A stretch of 39,058 nt of DNA. Origin: Microbacteriaceae bacterium. Its GTDB lineage: Bacteria; Actinomycetota; Actinomycetes; Actinomycetales; Microbacteriaceae. The notes under the pieces are model-generated. The model saw nothing but the letters and a program-made list of their open reading frames with translations. It was not told the origin of the DNA and made no database searches. Below are positions 32,038 to 39,058 of the stretch, in pieces. How positions within the stretch are numbered: position 1 is the stretch's first letter; every line of letters starts with the position of its first letter. Where the stretch lies: positions 1-39,058 of the forward strand of contig JAVECW010000097.1 of assembly GCA_030841285.1 (NCBI GenBank), given 5' to 3'. The position numbers and the translations under genes were made by a program.

Positions 32038-33383
32038 TCCATGCCCTCTGCCGCCTTGCGGCCGCCTGCGAGTTCGACGAAGCGATCTTCGAGCGTTCCG
32101 CCTGCGCGGACCTCGTCGACGCTGCCTGAAGCGAGTACCTTGCCTTGCACGATGATGGCCACGCTGTCGCAGACTCGCTGGATCAGGTCCATGCCGTGGC
32201 TGGAAAGCACCACTGTGCCACCCGCCGCGACATACTTCTGCAGGATCTCGATCACATTGGCCGCCGACACGGGGTCAACCGACTCGAATGGCTCATCGAG
32301 CACGAGAAGGCGGGGCGAGTGGATCATGGCCGCCGCAAGCGCGATCTTCTTCGTCATGCCGGCCGAGTAGTCGGCAACGAGCCGGTTGAGCGCATCCTCG
32401 AGCCCGAATGCCGAGGCGAGGTCGCCGGCCCGTTCCCGAACCGTGTCGGAGTCGAGCCCACGCAGCGTTCCGGCGTAGTACAGCAGCTGCGCACCCGTGA
32501 GGCGGTCGAACAGCCGAAGGCGGTCCGGCAGCACGCCGATGGACCTCTTGGCCTTCGACGGATGCTTCCACACATTGACGTCGTGCACCGTGACGGTGCC
32601 GCCGTCTGGACGCAGGAGTCCGGTCACCATGGAGAGCGTTGTGGTCTTGCCGGCGCCATTGGGGCCGACAATTCCGTAAAACGAGCCCTCATGGACGTCG
32701 AGGGCGACCCCGTCGACGGCTGTGTTATCACCGAAGTGCTTGACGAGTCCCGAGATCGAGAGGACAACCTTGGCGGTCTGCGGGTTGGGCGCCACCGGCG
32801 AGGCGGGCGTCACAGGCGCCGGCGTCGCAACGGGCTCCGCGGCCTTGGGCACGCGTGCGGTGGAACCCGTCGTCGACTTGACCGGCATCGCACGCTTGGT
32901 CGCGGCCGGCGTCGAGACGGCAGGCGCCGAATCGGTAATCGTATCGGGCGTCACGGCCGCGCTCTTTGCAGCGGTCGTTCTCGACGTCGTAGTCCTCGCT
33001 GCCGCGGTCTTCGCAGCCGCGGTCTTCGCTGCCGTCGTCTTCGCGGCCGTGCTCTTCGCGGCCGTGCTCTTCGCGGCCGTCGTCCTAGGCGCAGTGGTCC
33101 TCGTTGTGCGGGCGGCAGGCGTCCTCGGTGATGCCTTGGCTGTCGACGCAGTAGCCTCGGTCGAGTCTGCTGCGGCGGCCGGCGTCGGGGGCTTCGATTC
33201 CGTCGCCTTCGGCTGGGGCTCGGCCACGGGCTGGGTCTGCACAACCTGGCTCGCCGCCGTCTTTGGCCGTGCAGCACCGGTCCTCGAAGGTCGACGCGGG
33301 GCTGATTTCCGAGGCGCGCTCATCGTCTTTTCGGCCGTCGCTTCGGGCTCATCGTGCTCGGGAGGTGGGGGCGCAGAACTCAC
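32013..33383 (-). CDS. ABC transporter ATP-binding protein with Lys/Ala/Thr-rich N-terminal extension
   Basis: A 456-residue protein. Residues about 205-456 are a normal ABC ATPase: Walker A GPNGAGKTT (240-248), signature-region YSAGMTKKIALAAAM, Walker B LLVLDEPFESVD and His in VLSSHGMD. The first 205 residues are low complexity, rich in Ala, Thr, Lys, Pro and Arg. They include about six K-[ST]-[AT]-A-A pentapeptides at residues 105-130, as in histone H1-like tails. GTG 33383 lies 6 bp after TACGTT on the minus strand, so the mRNA is leaderless and the extension is translated. It pairs with the downstream permease. Confidence 0.87.
   Translation of the reverse strand: MSSAPPPPEHDEPEATAEKTMSAPRKSAPRRPSRTGAARPKTAASQVVQTQPVAEPQPKATESKPPTPAAAADSTEATASTAKASPRTPAARTTRTTAPRTTAAKSTAAKSTAAKTTAAKTAAAKTAAARTTTSRTTAAKSAAVTPDTITDSAPAVSTPAATKRAMPVKSTTGSTARVPKAAEPVATPAPVTPASPVAPNPQTAKVVLSISGLVKHFGDNTAVDGVALDVHEGSFYGIVGPNGAGKTTTLSMVTGLLRPDGGTVTVHDVNVWKHPSKAKRSIGVLPDRLRLFDRLTGAQLLYYAGTLRGLDSDTVRERAGDLASAFGLEDALNRLVADYSAGMTKKIALAAAMIHSPRLLVLDEPFESVDPVSAANVIEILQKYVAAGGTVVLSSHGMDLIQRVCDSVAIIVQGKVLASGSVDEVRAGGTLEDRFVELAGGRKAAEGMEWLHSFSD
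33001..33090 (-). repeat. 15-bp tandem repeat coding for KSTAA/KTAAA pentapeptides
   Basis: Six units of 15 bp, each a variant of GCCGCGGTCTTCGCA on the plus strand, lie in frame within the ABC ATPase gene. Two adjacent units at 33046-33075 are identical. The unit length is a multiple of three, so expansion or loss keeps the frame. Confidence 0.8.
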
Positions 33384-33596
33384 CCAGCTAACGTACCAAG
33401 GCGGCCGGAATTCCGCGTGCTTACGCGGCAAGTTGCCTCAGATCCGACCTAGGAAACTCCTGAGAGGAAGGTCACGAGTCGACAACGACATCCGGCATCG
33501 GCTGCCCCTCGAAGGGGTGGCTGGATAAGCTGATGAAGGCATAACGGAGTGTCTATACGCGTAAGCGCGAGTAAACATCTGGGCAAATATCCCCCA

Positions 33597-33607
33597 TAGG
33601 CTATAAA
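33597..33607 (+). promoter_or_regulatory. -10 region upstream of the surface-polymer locus
   Basis: TAGGCT (33597-33602) runs into TATAAA (33602-33607) inside a small inverted repeat GGCT-ATAAA-AGCC. A start site near 33610 gives a leader of about 35 nt with a good Shine-Dalgarno. The remaining 33384-33596 gap holds no recognisable gene. Confidence 0.5.
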
Positions 33608-33644
33608 AGCCGGGTCGACTCTGCGCGCAACCAAGGAGATGAAT

Positions 33645-34337
33645 ATGACGACCCAGGTAGTAATTCTGGCAGCCGGCATGGGCAGCAGGCTCGGGCGCAC
33701 CCTTCCTAAACCTCTCACCGAGTTGAGCGACGGCCGCACGATCATGCAGCAGCAGTTCGACAACATCCACCACGCCTTCGGCAAGGCAGCCAAGGTCACG
33801 CTCGTTGTCGGCTACAAGCTCGAGCACATCATCGAGGCGTTCCCCGATGCATCCTTCGTCTATAACGAAATGTACGACCAGACCAATACGTCTAAGAGCC
33901 TCATGCGTGCCCTGCAGTCATCCGGCCCTGGCGGCGTGCTCTGGATGAACGGCGACGTCGTCTTCGATCCGGCCGTTCTCGACCGCGCCGCGCTAATGGT
34001 TGCGCGCGACCAGAGCTTCGTGACTGTCAACACGTCGTCCGTTTCCGATGAGGAAGTCAAGTACACCACGGGCGCCGAGGGCTACATCGAGAAGTTGTCC
34101 AAGGTCGTCAAGGGCGGTCTCGGTGAAGCCGTCGGCATCAACTACATCTCCAGCACAGACAAGGCCGCACTCCTGCGCCAGCTGCAGCGCGTCGGCGACC
34201 AGGATTACTTCGAGCGCGGTATCGAACTCGCGATCGAGCAGGATCGGATGCTCGTGGAACCCATCGACATCTCCGACCTCTATGCGGTCGAGGTCGACTT
34301 CGCGGAGGACCTCGAGAGGGCAAATCTCTACGTATAG
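33645..34337 (+). CDS. Sugar/alcohol-phosphate nucleotidyltransferase (LicC-like)
   Basis: A 230-residue GT-A-fold NTP transferase. VVILAAGMGSRLG (residues 5-17) holds the GxGxR pyrophosphorylase motif and LPKPLTEL the conserved Lys. WMNGDVVFDP gives the metal-binding Asp. The length and the TNTSKSLMRAL segment fit LicC-type cytidylyltransferases, which make CDP-choline-like donors, better than long glucose-1-phosphate enzymes. It would supply an activated donor for the polymer made by the following genes. ATG 33645 is chosen over ATG 33639 because AAGGAG (33632-33637) then has normal spacing. Confidence 0.82.
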   Translation: MTTQVVILAAGMGSRLGRTLPKPLTELSDGRTIMQQQFDNIHHAFGKAAKVTLVVGYKLEHIIEAFPDASFVYNEMYDQTNTSKSLMRALQSSGPGGVLWMNGDVVFDPAVLDRAALMVARDQSFVTVNTSSVSDEEVKYTTGAEGYIEKLSKVVKGGLGEAVGINYISSTDKAALLRQLQRVGDQDYFERGIELAIEQDRMLVEPIDISDLYAVEVDFAEDLERANLYV

Positions 34338-34379
34338 TCGTATGGTCGCTGAGGTTCTCGAGGCGACACGATCAATACG

Positions 34380-35258
34380 ATGGGTGCCGTGAGTACATTC
34401 GCAGAAGTGCGTCCAGGCCAGCGGACGCGTTTCGCACGCTATCGCCATTCACTGTGGCTGCTCACCAAGCGGGACCTGCGCGTTCGCTACTCGACAAGCG
34501 TGCTCGGCTACATGTGGTCGATCCTCGATCCCCTCGTGATGAGCGCGATCTACTGGTTCGTCTTCACCCAGATCTTCAAGCGCTCCGTCGGCGAGGATCC
34601 GTACATCGTCTTCCTGCTGGCCGCGCTGCTCCCGTGGATGTGGTTCAACGGCGCAGTCTCCGACGCAACGCGAGCGTTCCTTCGCGAAGCAAAGCTCATC
34701 CGATCGACGACCATTCCGCGAACGATCTGGGTGAACCGCCTCGTGCTGTCCAAGGGCATCGAGTTCCTCGCTTCGCTACCCGTGCTCGCCTTCTTTGCGA
34801 TCATCAGCGGCGCACGACTCAACTGGGACGCGTTGTACTTTCCGCTCGCGGTGCTCATCCAGACCGCTCTGGCGGTCGGCGTCGGGCTCATCGTCGCACC
34901 GCTCGTCGTGTTCTTCAGGGATCTCGAGCGTGCGGTAAAACTCTTCCTGCGCTTCCTCTTCTATGCCTCCCCGATCATCTACAGCGCACGGGACCTGCCT
35001 GGCGGCTGCCAGGCCGGCGTCGCGGCACGCCACTGCGCGACCACGGTCGCCGCCCAGTCCGACACCCTCTTCAGTTGGCACTTCTGGGCAGCGTTCAACC
35101 CGCTGACCGGCATCTTCAGCCTCTACCGCGCGGCATTCTTCCCCCAGGAGCTCGACTGGTTCCTGGTCTCGGTCAGCGCCGTCATGTCCGTCCTGCTTCT
35201 GCTCGTCGGTTTCTGGGTCTTCGCGCGCTGCGAGCGCGCTGTTCTGAAGGAGATCTGA
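34380..35258 (+). CDS. ABC-2 polysaccharide/teichoic acid export permease (Wzm/TagG-like)
   Basis: A 292-residue membrane protein with six hydrophobic segments. LLTKRDLRVRYSTSVLGYMWSILDPL at about residues 24-49 is the typical amphipathic entry of polysaccharide ABC-2 permeases. An external loop with a Cys pair (residues about 205-225) lies before the last two helices. It exports a lipid-linked glycan or teichoic-acid-like polymer with the ATPase that follows. ATG 34380 or GTG 34392 may be the start. The stop overlaps the next start by 1 bp (TGATG). Confidence 0.87.
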   Translation: MGAVSTFAEVRPGQRTRFARYRHSLWLLTKRDLRVRYSTSVLGYMWSILDPLVMSAIYWFVFTQIFKRSVGEDPYIVFLLAALLPWMWFNGAVSDATRAFLREAKLIRSTTIPRTIWVNRLVLSKGIEFLASLPVLAFFAIISGARLNWDALYFPLAVLIQTALAVGVGLIVAPLVVFFRDLERAVKLFLRFLFYASPIIYSARDLPGGCQAGVAARHCATTVAAQSDTLFSWHFWAAFNPLTGIFSLYRAAFFPQELDWFLVSVSAVMSVLLLLVGFWVFARCERAVLKEI

Positions 35259-35995
35259 TGAACGCTCCCGTCATCGCGGTGTCGGATGTCGGCATCCGGT
35301 TTCGCAGGAATCGCGGCGGTCGCCGCACCTTCAAGGACCTCTTCTCGTCGCGCGCGCGCCGCAGCAGGCCGAACGAGTTCTGGGCGCTCCGGAACCTAAG
35401 CTTCGACGTGCAGCCTGGCGAGGCGATCGGTGTAGTCGGGCGCAACGGGCAGGGCAAGTCCACGCTGCTGAAGCTCGTCGCTGGCGTCGTGCTCCCCGAC
35501 GAGGGCACCGTCGGGGTCGCGGAAGGCGTTGCGCCCCTCATCGAGATCACGGGCGGTTTCGTCGACGACCTGACCGTGCGCGACAACGTCTACCTGACGG
35601 CGGGCCTGCACGGCATGACGCGCAGCCAGATCGACGAACGCTTCGACGACATCATCGACTTCGCCGATATCGGCGACTTCATCGATACGCCGTACAAACA
35701 TCTCTCGAGCGGCATGAAGGTGCGCATCGCGTTCTCGGTCATCTCGCGCCTGGAGGAGCCGATCATCCTGGTCGACGAGGTCCTGGCCGTGGGCGACCGG
35801 GGCTTCCGCGAGAAGTGCTATCGCCGAATCGAGGAGCTGTTGACTGGCGGACGCACGCTCTTCTTCGTGTCGCACAACGAGAAGGAGATGCGGCGTTTCT
35901 GCACGCGCGGCCTCTACCTCGACAAGGGCACGCTCGTGCTCGACGGCCCGATCGACGAGGTGCTGGCGCTCTACAACAAGGACTACGCGGTCTAA
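35258..35995 (+). CDS. ABC polysaccharide/teichoic acid export ATPase (Wzt/TagH-like)
   Basis: A 245-residue ATPase with Walker A GRNGQGKST (61-69), the short signature HLSSGMKVRIAFSV typical of polysaccharide exporters in place of LSGGQ, Walker B PIILVDEVLAVGD and His in FVSHNEKEM. It ends directly after the ATPase domain. It lacks the C-terminal carbohydrate-binding domain of E. coli O9a-type Wzt, so the substrate is probably not selected that way. AAGGAG lies 5 bp before ATG 35258. Confidence 0.9.
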   Translation: MNAPVIAVSDVGIRFRRNRGGRRTFKDLFSSRARRSRPNEFWALRNLSFDVQPGEAIGVVGRNGQGKSTLLKLVAGVVLPDEGTVGVAEGVAPLIEITGGFVDDLTVRDNVYLTAGLHGMTRSQIDERFDDIIDFADIGDFIDTPYKHLSSGMKVRIAFSVISRLEEPIILVDEVLAVGDRGFREKCYRRIEELLTGGRTLFFVSHNEKEMRRFCTRGLYLDKGTLVLDGPIDEVLALYNKDYAV

Positions 35996-36059
35996 GACTC
36001 GCGCTCAGGCGGCCGACGTTGCCGCTGGTCGACCCCGCACGGTCCGACATAGGATCAGA

Positions 36060-36959
36060 GTGATGGCAAGGAAGACGCAGTCGATCGTGTCTGCCACCGG
36101 CGGGTCGCCCGCGGGTGGCGAGACGCCGCACGCCATCAACGTGACGATCGACCGGGTTCTTGCGATCCAGCGGCCGGTCGTGCTCGCGCATTTGAGGAGC
36201 ATCCGGCGGAGATATCCGCACGCAGGCCCGCAGCAGCTCATTCGGATCCTCGAGCTGCGCTACTTGGCGACAGTCACGACGGGCGGCGCCGCGGTTGGCG
36301 TTGCGGCCGTGATCCCCGGGGTCGGAACGGGCATCACTCTCGCCCTCTCGGGGCTCGAGACCGCCGGATTCCTTGAGGCCACAGCTCTCTACGCTCAGTC
36401 CCTGAGCGAGCTTCACGGCATCGCTGTCGACGATCCGGAGCGTGCCCGTGCGCTTGTGCTGACCATGATGCTCGGGCGGGAGGGGTCCGACCTCGTGCGG
36501 CAGCTCGCGGGCCAGGTCACCGGTTCCCCCAGCGGTCGGCGCGCGTACTGGGGCGAAATGATCACCACAAGCCTCCCCGTCGCGGTTCTCGGACCTATCG
36601 TCGATCGACTCAAGGGCGCCTTCCTGCGGCGGTTCGCGGTACGCGGCGGCAGCAGCATCCTCGGCCGGGCACTTCCGTTCGGCGTCGGCGCCGTGATCGG
36701 CGGAGCCGGCAACAACATCGTCGGGCGTCGGGTCGTACAGAACTCACGGCTCGCCTTCGGCCCTGCACCGCTCGATTTTGCGGCCGCTCTGGACCCGCGG
36801 GTGCGAACCGTACGCGTCGGGCGGACCAGTAGCGTTGCCGATGCCACGCTGGGGCGGGCGAAGCAGCTTGGCGGAGCCGCGGCCGGTGGAATCGCGAAGG
36901 CGAGTCGGACGACGGCCAACGGCGTCGCCAGGGTCGCCAGGCGTCGCCCGCGCGACTAG
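36060..36959 (+). CDS. Hypothetical protein with hydrophobic core (EcsC-like?, about 299 aa)
   Basis: Not firmly recognised. The first 60 residues are hydrophilic with RVLAIQRPVVLAHLRSIRRRYP. A Gly/Ala/Val-rich hydrophobic region follows at about 70-105 (TVTTGGAAVGVAAVIPGVGTG). A second weak hydrophobic part (GRALPFGVGAVIGGAGNNIV) is near 210-230, and the C-terminus is very basic (RTTANGVARVARRRPRD). The GVAAVIPGVGTG region recalls EcsC-type proteins but the match is weak. TAGGAT (36050-36055) sits 4-7 bp before GTG 36060 / ATG 36063, so the transcript is leaderless. It lies next to the polysaccharide exporter and converges on the GT2 gene. Confidence 0.7.
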   Translation: MMARKTQSIVSATGGSPAGGETPHAINVTIDRVLAIQRPVVLAHLRSIRRRYPHAGPQQLIRILELRYLATVTTGGAAVGVAAVIPGVGTGITLALSGLETAGFLEATALYAQSLSELHGIAVDDPERARALVLTMMLGREGSDLVRQLAGQVTGSPSGRRAYWGEMITTSLPVAVLGPIVDRLKGAFLRRFAVRGGSSILGRALPFGVGAVIGGAGNNIVGRRVVQNSRLAFGPAPLDFAAALDPRVRTVRVGRTSSVADATLGRAKQLGGAAAGGIAKASRTTANGVARVARRRPRD

Positions 36960-37033
36960 CGGCGCCTTCCGCAGGTTGGATGCCGTTCCCCCGCGTCGCG
37001 ACCTGTCCCGCGACGGCATCGTTTCCGCGCCCC

Positions 37034-37133
37034 GTGTGGGTAACTCAGGCTGGGTCCTGGGATTCATGCCATTTTCGGCCGATTTCAGCCGAATTGGGCC
37101 CGATTCTGCCGATCCAGCCTGAGTTGCCCACAC
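37034..37133. repeat. Roughly 100-bp intergenic inverted repeat (possible dispersed element)
   Basis: GTGTGGGTAACTCAGGCTGG (37034-37053) pairs with CCAGCCTGAGTTGCCCACAC (37114-37133) at 19 of 20 positions. The 60-bp centre is itself rich in short palindromes (CGGCCG, GGGCCC, AATTGGGCCCGATT). It lies between convergent genes in the 242-bp gap 36960-37201, where it could also act as a terminator. Nothing else is seen in that gap. Confidence 0.75.
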
Positions 37134-37201
37134 TGGCGGGCGTTGACAGGAGCGGCCCGAGGTCTCGATTCGCGCGCTTCGCGCTACTCGACCAGCGCGG
37201 C

Positions 37202-38092
37202 CTAGACGATCGGGGGGCGACCGGCGCGCGTCATGCGCCAGACCGTGCGCCAGCGGAGCGGACGGCGCTCCCCCGGGTCAGCACGCCAGCCTTCGCGCCA
37301 GCCACCGAACCATGCCTTGAGCGCCGCGGGCCGCCGGAACCACCGCAGAATCTGGATGCCTGTCCATGACCCCACGTAGATCGGCACGAGAACGGCGGGC
37401 AGGTTGCGCCTGGCCAGCCATACCCGATTGCGCGCGTTGAGCCGGTAATAGTATGAGTGCCGCGTCGGCTCGATGGCGGGGTGATTGGCCTCGAGGTCCC
37501 CCGCGTACCAGACCCGCAGGCCCTGGTCCCACACCCTCCATGCCAGTTCTATGCCTTCGTGGGCATAGAAGAACGGATCGGCCCAGCCGCCAGCGGCATC
37601 GAAGACCCGGCGCGGCAAGATGACCGCACCCTCCCACACCGAGAAGACGTTGCCGGGGCTCGTCGCATCGCCCTTGCGGATGCGTGGCACCCAACGGCGA
37701 GGCGAGGTGGTGCCACTCGGATCGACAACGCGAGGCTGGATCAAACCGATCGTCGGATCGGCGGCCAGGCGGGCACACGCCGCGGCAAGGAAGCTCGCGG
37801 AGGGGATGCTCGCGTCATCGTCAAGGAAGAAGAGCACGTCGCCCGCGACGAGCGGCACCCCACGGTTGCGACCGGCGGGGATTCCGAGATTCTCCGGCAG
37901 ATGCAGCGTCGTGACTGCATCGGGCAGCGGCGGCTCGGCGCCCGCCGGGTCCCAGCCGTTTCCGACCACGACGACGTCGAGCTCCACCCCGGTCTGCGCA
38001 AGCACGCTCTGGATGCCGCGGGCAAGATCATCCGGCCGCTTGCCCTGCGTGAGGACGACGACCGCGACAGCCGGAAGCCTAGGAGCGGACAC
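37202..38092 (-). CDS. Glycosyltransferase family 2
   Basis: A 296-residue GT-A-fold transferase. VAVVVLTQGKRPDDLARGIQ opens the fold. NLGIPAGRNRGV and the metal-binding FFLDDDAS (Asp91-93) are conserved, and GGWADPFFYAHEGIELAWRV is the acceptor-side ED-like motif. The C-terminal part is basic and amphipathic without clear membrane helices. It likely adds a sugar to the surface polymer. GTG 38092 is chosen because it overlaps the upstream stop by 14 bp and the extra upstream residues read as low-complexity shadow sequence. Confidence 0.88.
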   Translation of the reverse strand: MSAPRLPAVAVVVLTQGKRPDDLARGIQSVLAQTGVELDVVVVGNGWDPAGAEPPLPDAVTTLHLPENLGIPAGRNRGVPLVAGDVLFFLDDDASIPSASFLAAACARLAADPTIGLIQPRVVDPSGTTSPRRWVPRIRKGDATSPGNVFSVWEGAVILPRRVFDAAGGWADPFFYAHEGIELAWRVWDQGLRVWYAGDLEANHPAIEPTRHSYYYRLNARNRVWLARRNLPAVLVPIYVGSWTGIQILRWFRRPAALKAWFGGWREGWRADPGERRPLRWRTVWRMTRAGRPPIV

Positions 38093-38927
38093 GCTTGGAG
38101 GCCATGATCGCGACGAAGTGGCCGACCAGCGCGACGATCGAGAGCGGGACGAGTGCGACCAGCAGGATGCGATTGGCCAGGTCGCCACTGATCACCAGCC
38201 CGACGAGAGCGGCGACGAAGACGAGCATCGTGAGTTCGACGGAATGGTAGAGCCGGTGGAATGGAAGGAACTTCGCCGCGCGCCGCAGCCGGGCGACCAG
38301 GCCGTGCGTCGGTGCGGATTCACCGTGCGTGTCCGCGAGCTTGGTGAGACCCGCGTTCGCACGCGCGACATGCACCATGTCGTTGAGAGCCTTGTTGAGG
38401 ACGATGACGAGTGCAAGTGCGGTCCCGAGGGTCGTCCACAGGTAGTCGGCCGGCGTCTCGAACGGGTAGGCGGCAGCACGGATGCCGAGCGCGATCGGGA
38501 TCAGCGCCTCGGTCGTGTAGTGCCCGACCTTGTCCAGGAACACGCCGGCCGGGGATGACGTGCCACGCCAGCGGGCGACTTCACCGTCGCAGCAGTCGAC
38601 GAGCATCTGCAGCTGGCCGAGGATGAGCGCCAGCAGCGCGCCCAAGATCCCGGGGATCAGGAGCGCTGCGGCCGTCGACCAGCCGACGAGAATCATCAGC
38701 CCGGTCACGCCGTTCGCCGAAATGCTCGTCTTGAGCAGGAGCCAGGTCAGGTACGGTGACAGGTTGCGCAGGTAAAGCGATGCCGTCCAGTGCTCGGCGT
38801 TGCGGCGTCCGCGGACCTCGGGCGGCTGGGCAATTGCCCGCAGCTCGGCGATCGATGTCGGGCGCTTGCCGTGGGGAGGAACGCCCAGACCAGCCGAACG
38901 GTGGGCCAGTGGTGGCTCGTTCGTCAT
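38079..38927 (-). CDS. CDP-alcohol phosphatidyltransferase family protein
   Basis: A 282-residue membrane enzyme. The first 65 residues are cytosolic (TSIAELRAIAQPPEVRGRRN, AEHWTASLYLR). The active site, D111-x2-D114-G-x2-A-R-x8-G128-x3-D132-x3-H136, follows the CDP-alcohol phosphotransferase motif except that its last Asp is His. Four or more helices follow. Such enzymes move a phospho-alcohol from a CDP donor. In this locus the acceptor may be a lipid or polyol of the envelope. GGAAGG lies 6 bp before ATG 38927, and the next gene's stop lies 2 bp upstream. Confidence 0.87.
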   Translation of the reverse strand: MTNEPPLAHRSAGLGVPPHGKRPTSIAELRAIAQPPEVRGRRNAEHWTASLYLRNLSPYLTWLLLKTSISANGVTGLMILVGWSTAAALLIPGILGALLALILGQLQMLVDCCDGEVARWRGTSSPAGVFLDKVGHYTTEALIPIALGIRAAAYPFETPADYLWTTLGTALALVIVLNKALNDMVHVARANAGLTKLADTHGESAPTHGLVARLRRAAKFLPFHRLYHSVELTMLVFVAALVGLVISGDLANRILLVALVPLSIVALVGHFVAIMASKRVRS

Positions 38928-38929
38928 TG

Positions 38930-39058
38930 CTACCTTCCCGTGTGGGCCGTGATGTTGCGCGTCAGCGAGAGGTAACCCAGCACGAAGCCGATCCCCCAGC
39001 AGAAATGGATGCACGGCAAGACTATGAGAAACCACAGCGCGGCGCGAAAGCCATCCTG
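38930..39058 (-). CDS. C-terminal end of a probable glycosyltransferase (partial)
   Basis: The last 42 codons and a TAG stop run off the right edge. The translation ends in a hydrophobic pair of stretches, ALWFLIVLPCIHFCWGIGFV and LGYLSLTRN. The H-x2-WG-x-GF pattern is typical of the C-terminus of membrane-attached GT2 glycosyltransferases. It lies 2 bp upstream of the CDP-alcohol transferase on the same strand, so it is the same operon. Too little is present for certainty. Confidence 0.55.
   Translation of the reverse strand, partial: QDGFRAALWFLIVLPCIHFCWGIGFVLGYLSLTRNITAHTGR

Noticed and set aside
30271-32370. Very long plus-strand open frame (699 codons) opposite the ABC permease
   Set aside because: The translation is almost only Arg, His, Asp, Glu and Gly, a typical antisense shadow of a GC-rich membrane-protein gene. 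The minus-strand permease has clear helices and pairs with the ATPase.

Overview
The window is a GC-rich chromosomal segment of an actinobacterium, most likely a member of the Microbacteriaceae. The evidence is the prfB-ftsE-ftsX-smpB-ssrA block, the cydABDC operon, a minimal actinobacterial Tad pilus cluster, a murI-rph-rdgB block, a DUF3039 protein, and many genes whose start codon lies 6-10 nt after a TANNNT -10 box (leaderless transcripts). I see no insertion sequence, integrase, phage module or CRISPR array. Most of the window reads as core genome.

Layout. 1-2500: a decayed CinA-like gene at the left edge, a YcaC-type isochorismatase-family hydrolase and two small unknown genes. 2537-4680: tRNA-Lys, a HisN-type phosphatase, a NIPSNAP protein, and an NADPH-dependent FMN reductase whose promoter is overlapped by two 10-bp palindromes. 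4924-10961: the cytochrome bd operon cydA-cydB-(81-aa membrane protein)-cydD-cydC. 10997-13235: a LysR regulator divergent from an MFS exporter with a perfect palindrome between them. 13263-17817: trans-translation and division genes on the minus strand (prfB, ftsE, ftsX, smpB, ssrA). 17929-19197: a second MFS transporter. 19220-23837: a Tad/Flp pilus cluster on the minus strand (tadA, tadB, tadC, pilin, two TadE-like proteins, one TadG-like protein). 24040-25520: glutathione-peroxidase family protein, tRNA-Leu and a DedA protein. 25549-28798: minus-strand murI, rph, rdgB and a cation diffusion facilitator. 28826-33383: pncB, a DUF3039 protein, and a two-gene ABC exporter whose ATPase carries a roughly 205-residue histone-H1-like N-terminal extension. 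33645-39058: a cell-surface polysaccharide or phospho-polymer locus with a nucleotidyltransferase, a Wzm/TagG-type permease, a Wzt/TagH-type ATPase, a hydrophobic unknown protein, a GT2 glycosyltransferase, a CDP-alcohol phosphatidyltransferase and the C-terminal end of a second probable GT2.

The strongest non-coding signals surround ssrA. The two flanks of the mature tmRNA are complementary over about 20 bp, which predicts a processing stem enclosing the precursor. Upstream lies a run of five related 13-bp motifs spaced about 30 bp apart, most of them built into hairpins. A roughly 100-bp inverted repeat between two convergent genes (37034-37133) looks like one copy of a dispersed intergenic element. 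No complete new defence or mobile system is visible. The candidates most worth pursuing are these RNA/DNA elements, the extra gene in the cyd operon, the basic tail on the ABC ATPase and the surface-polymer locus.
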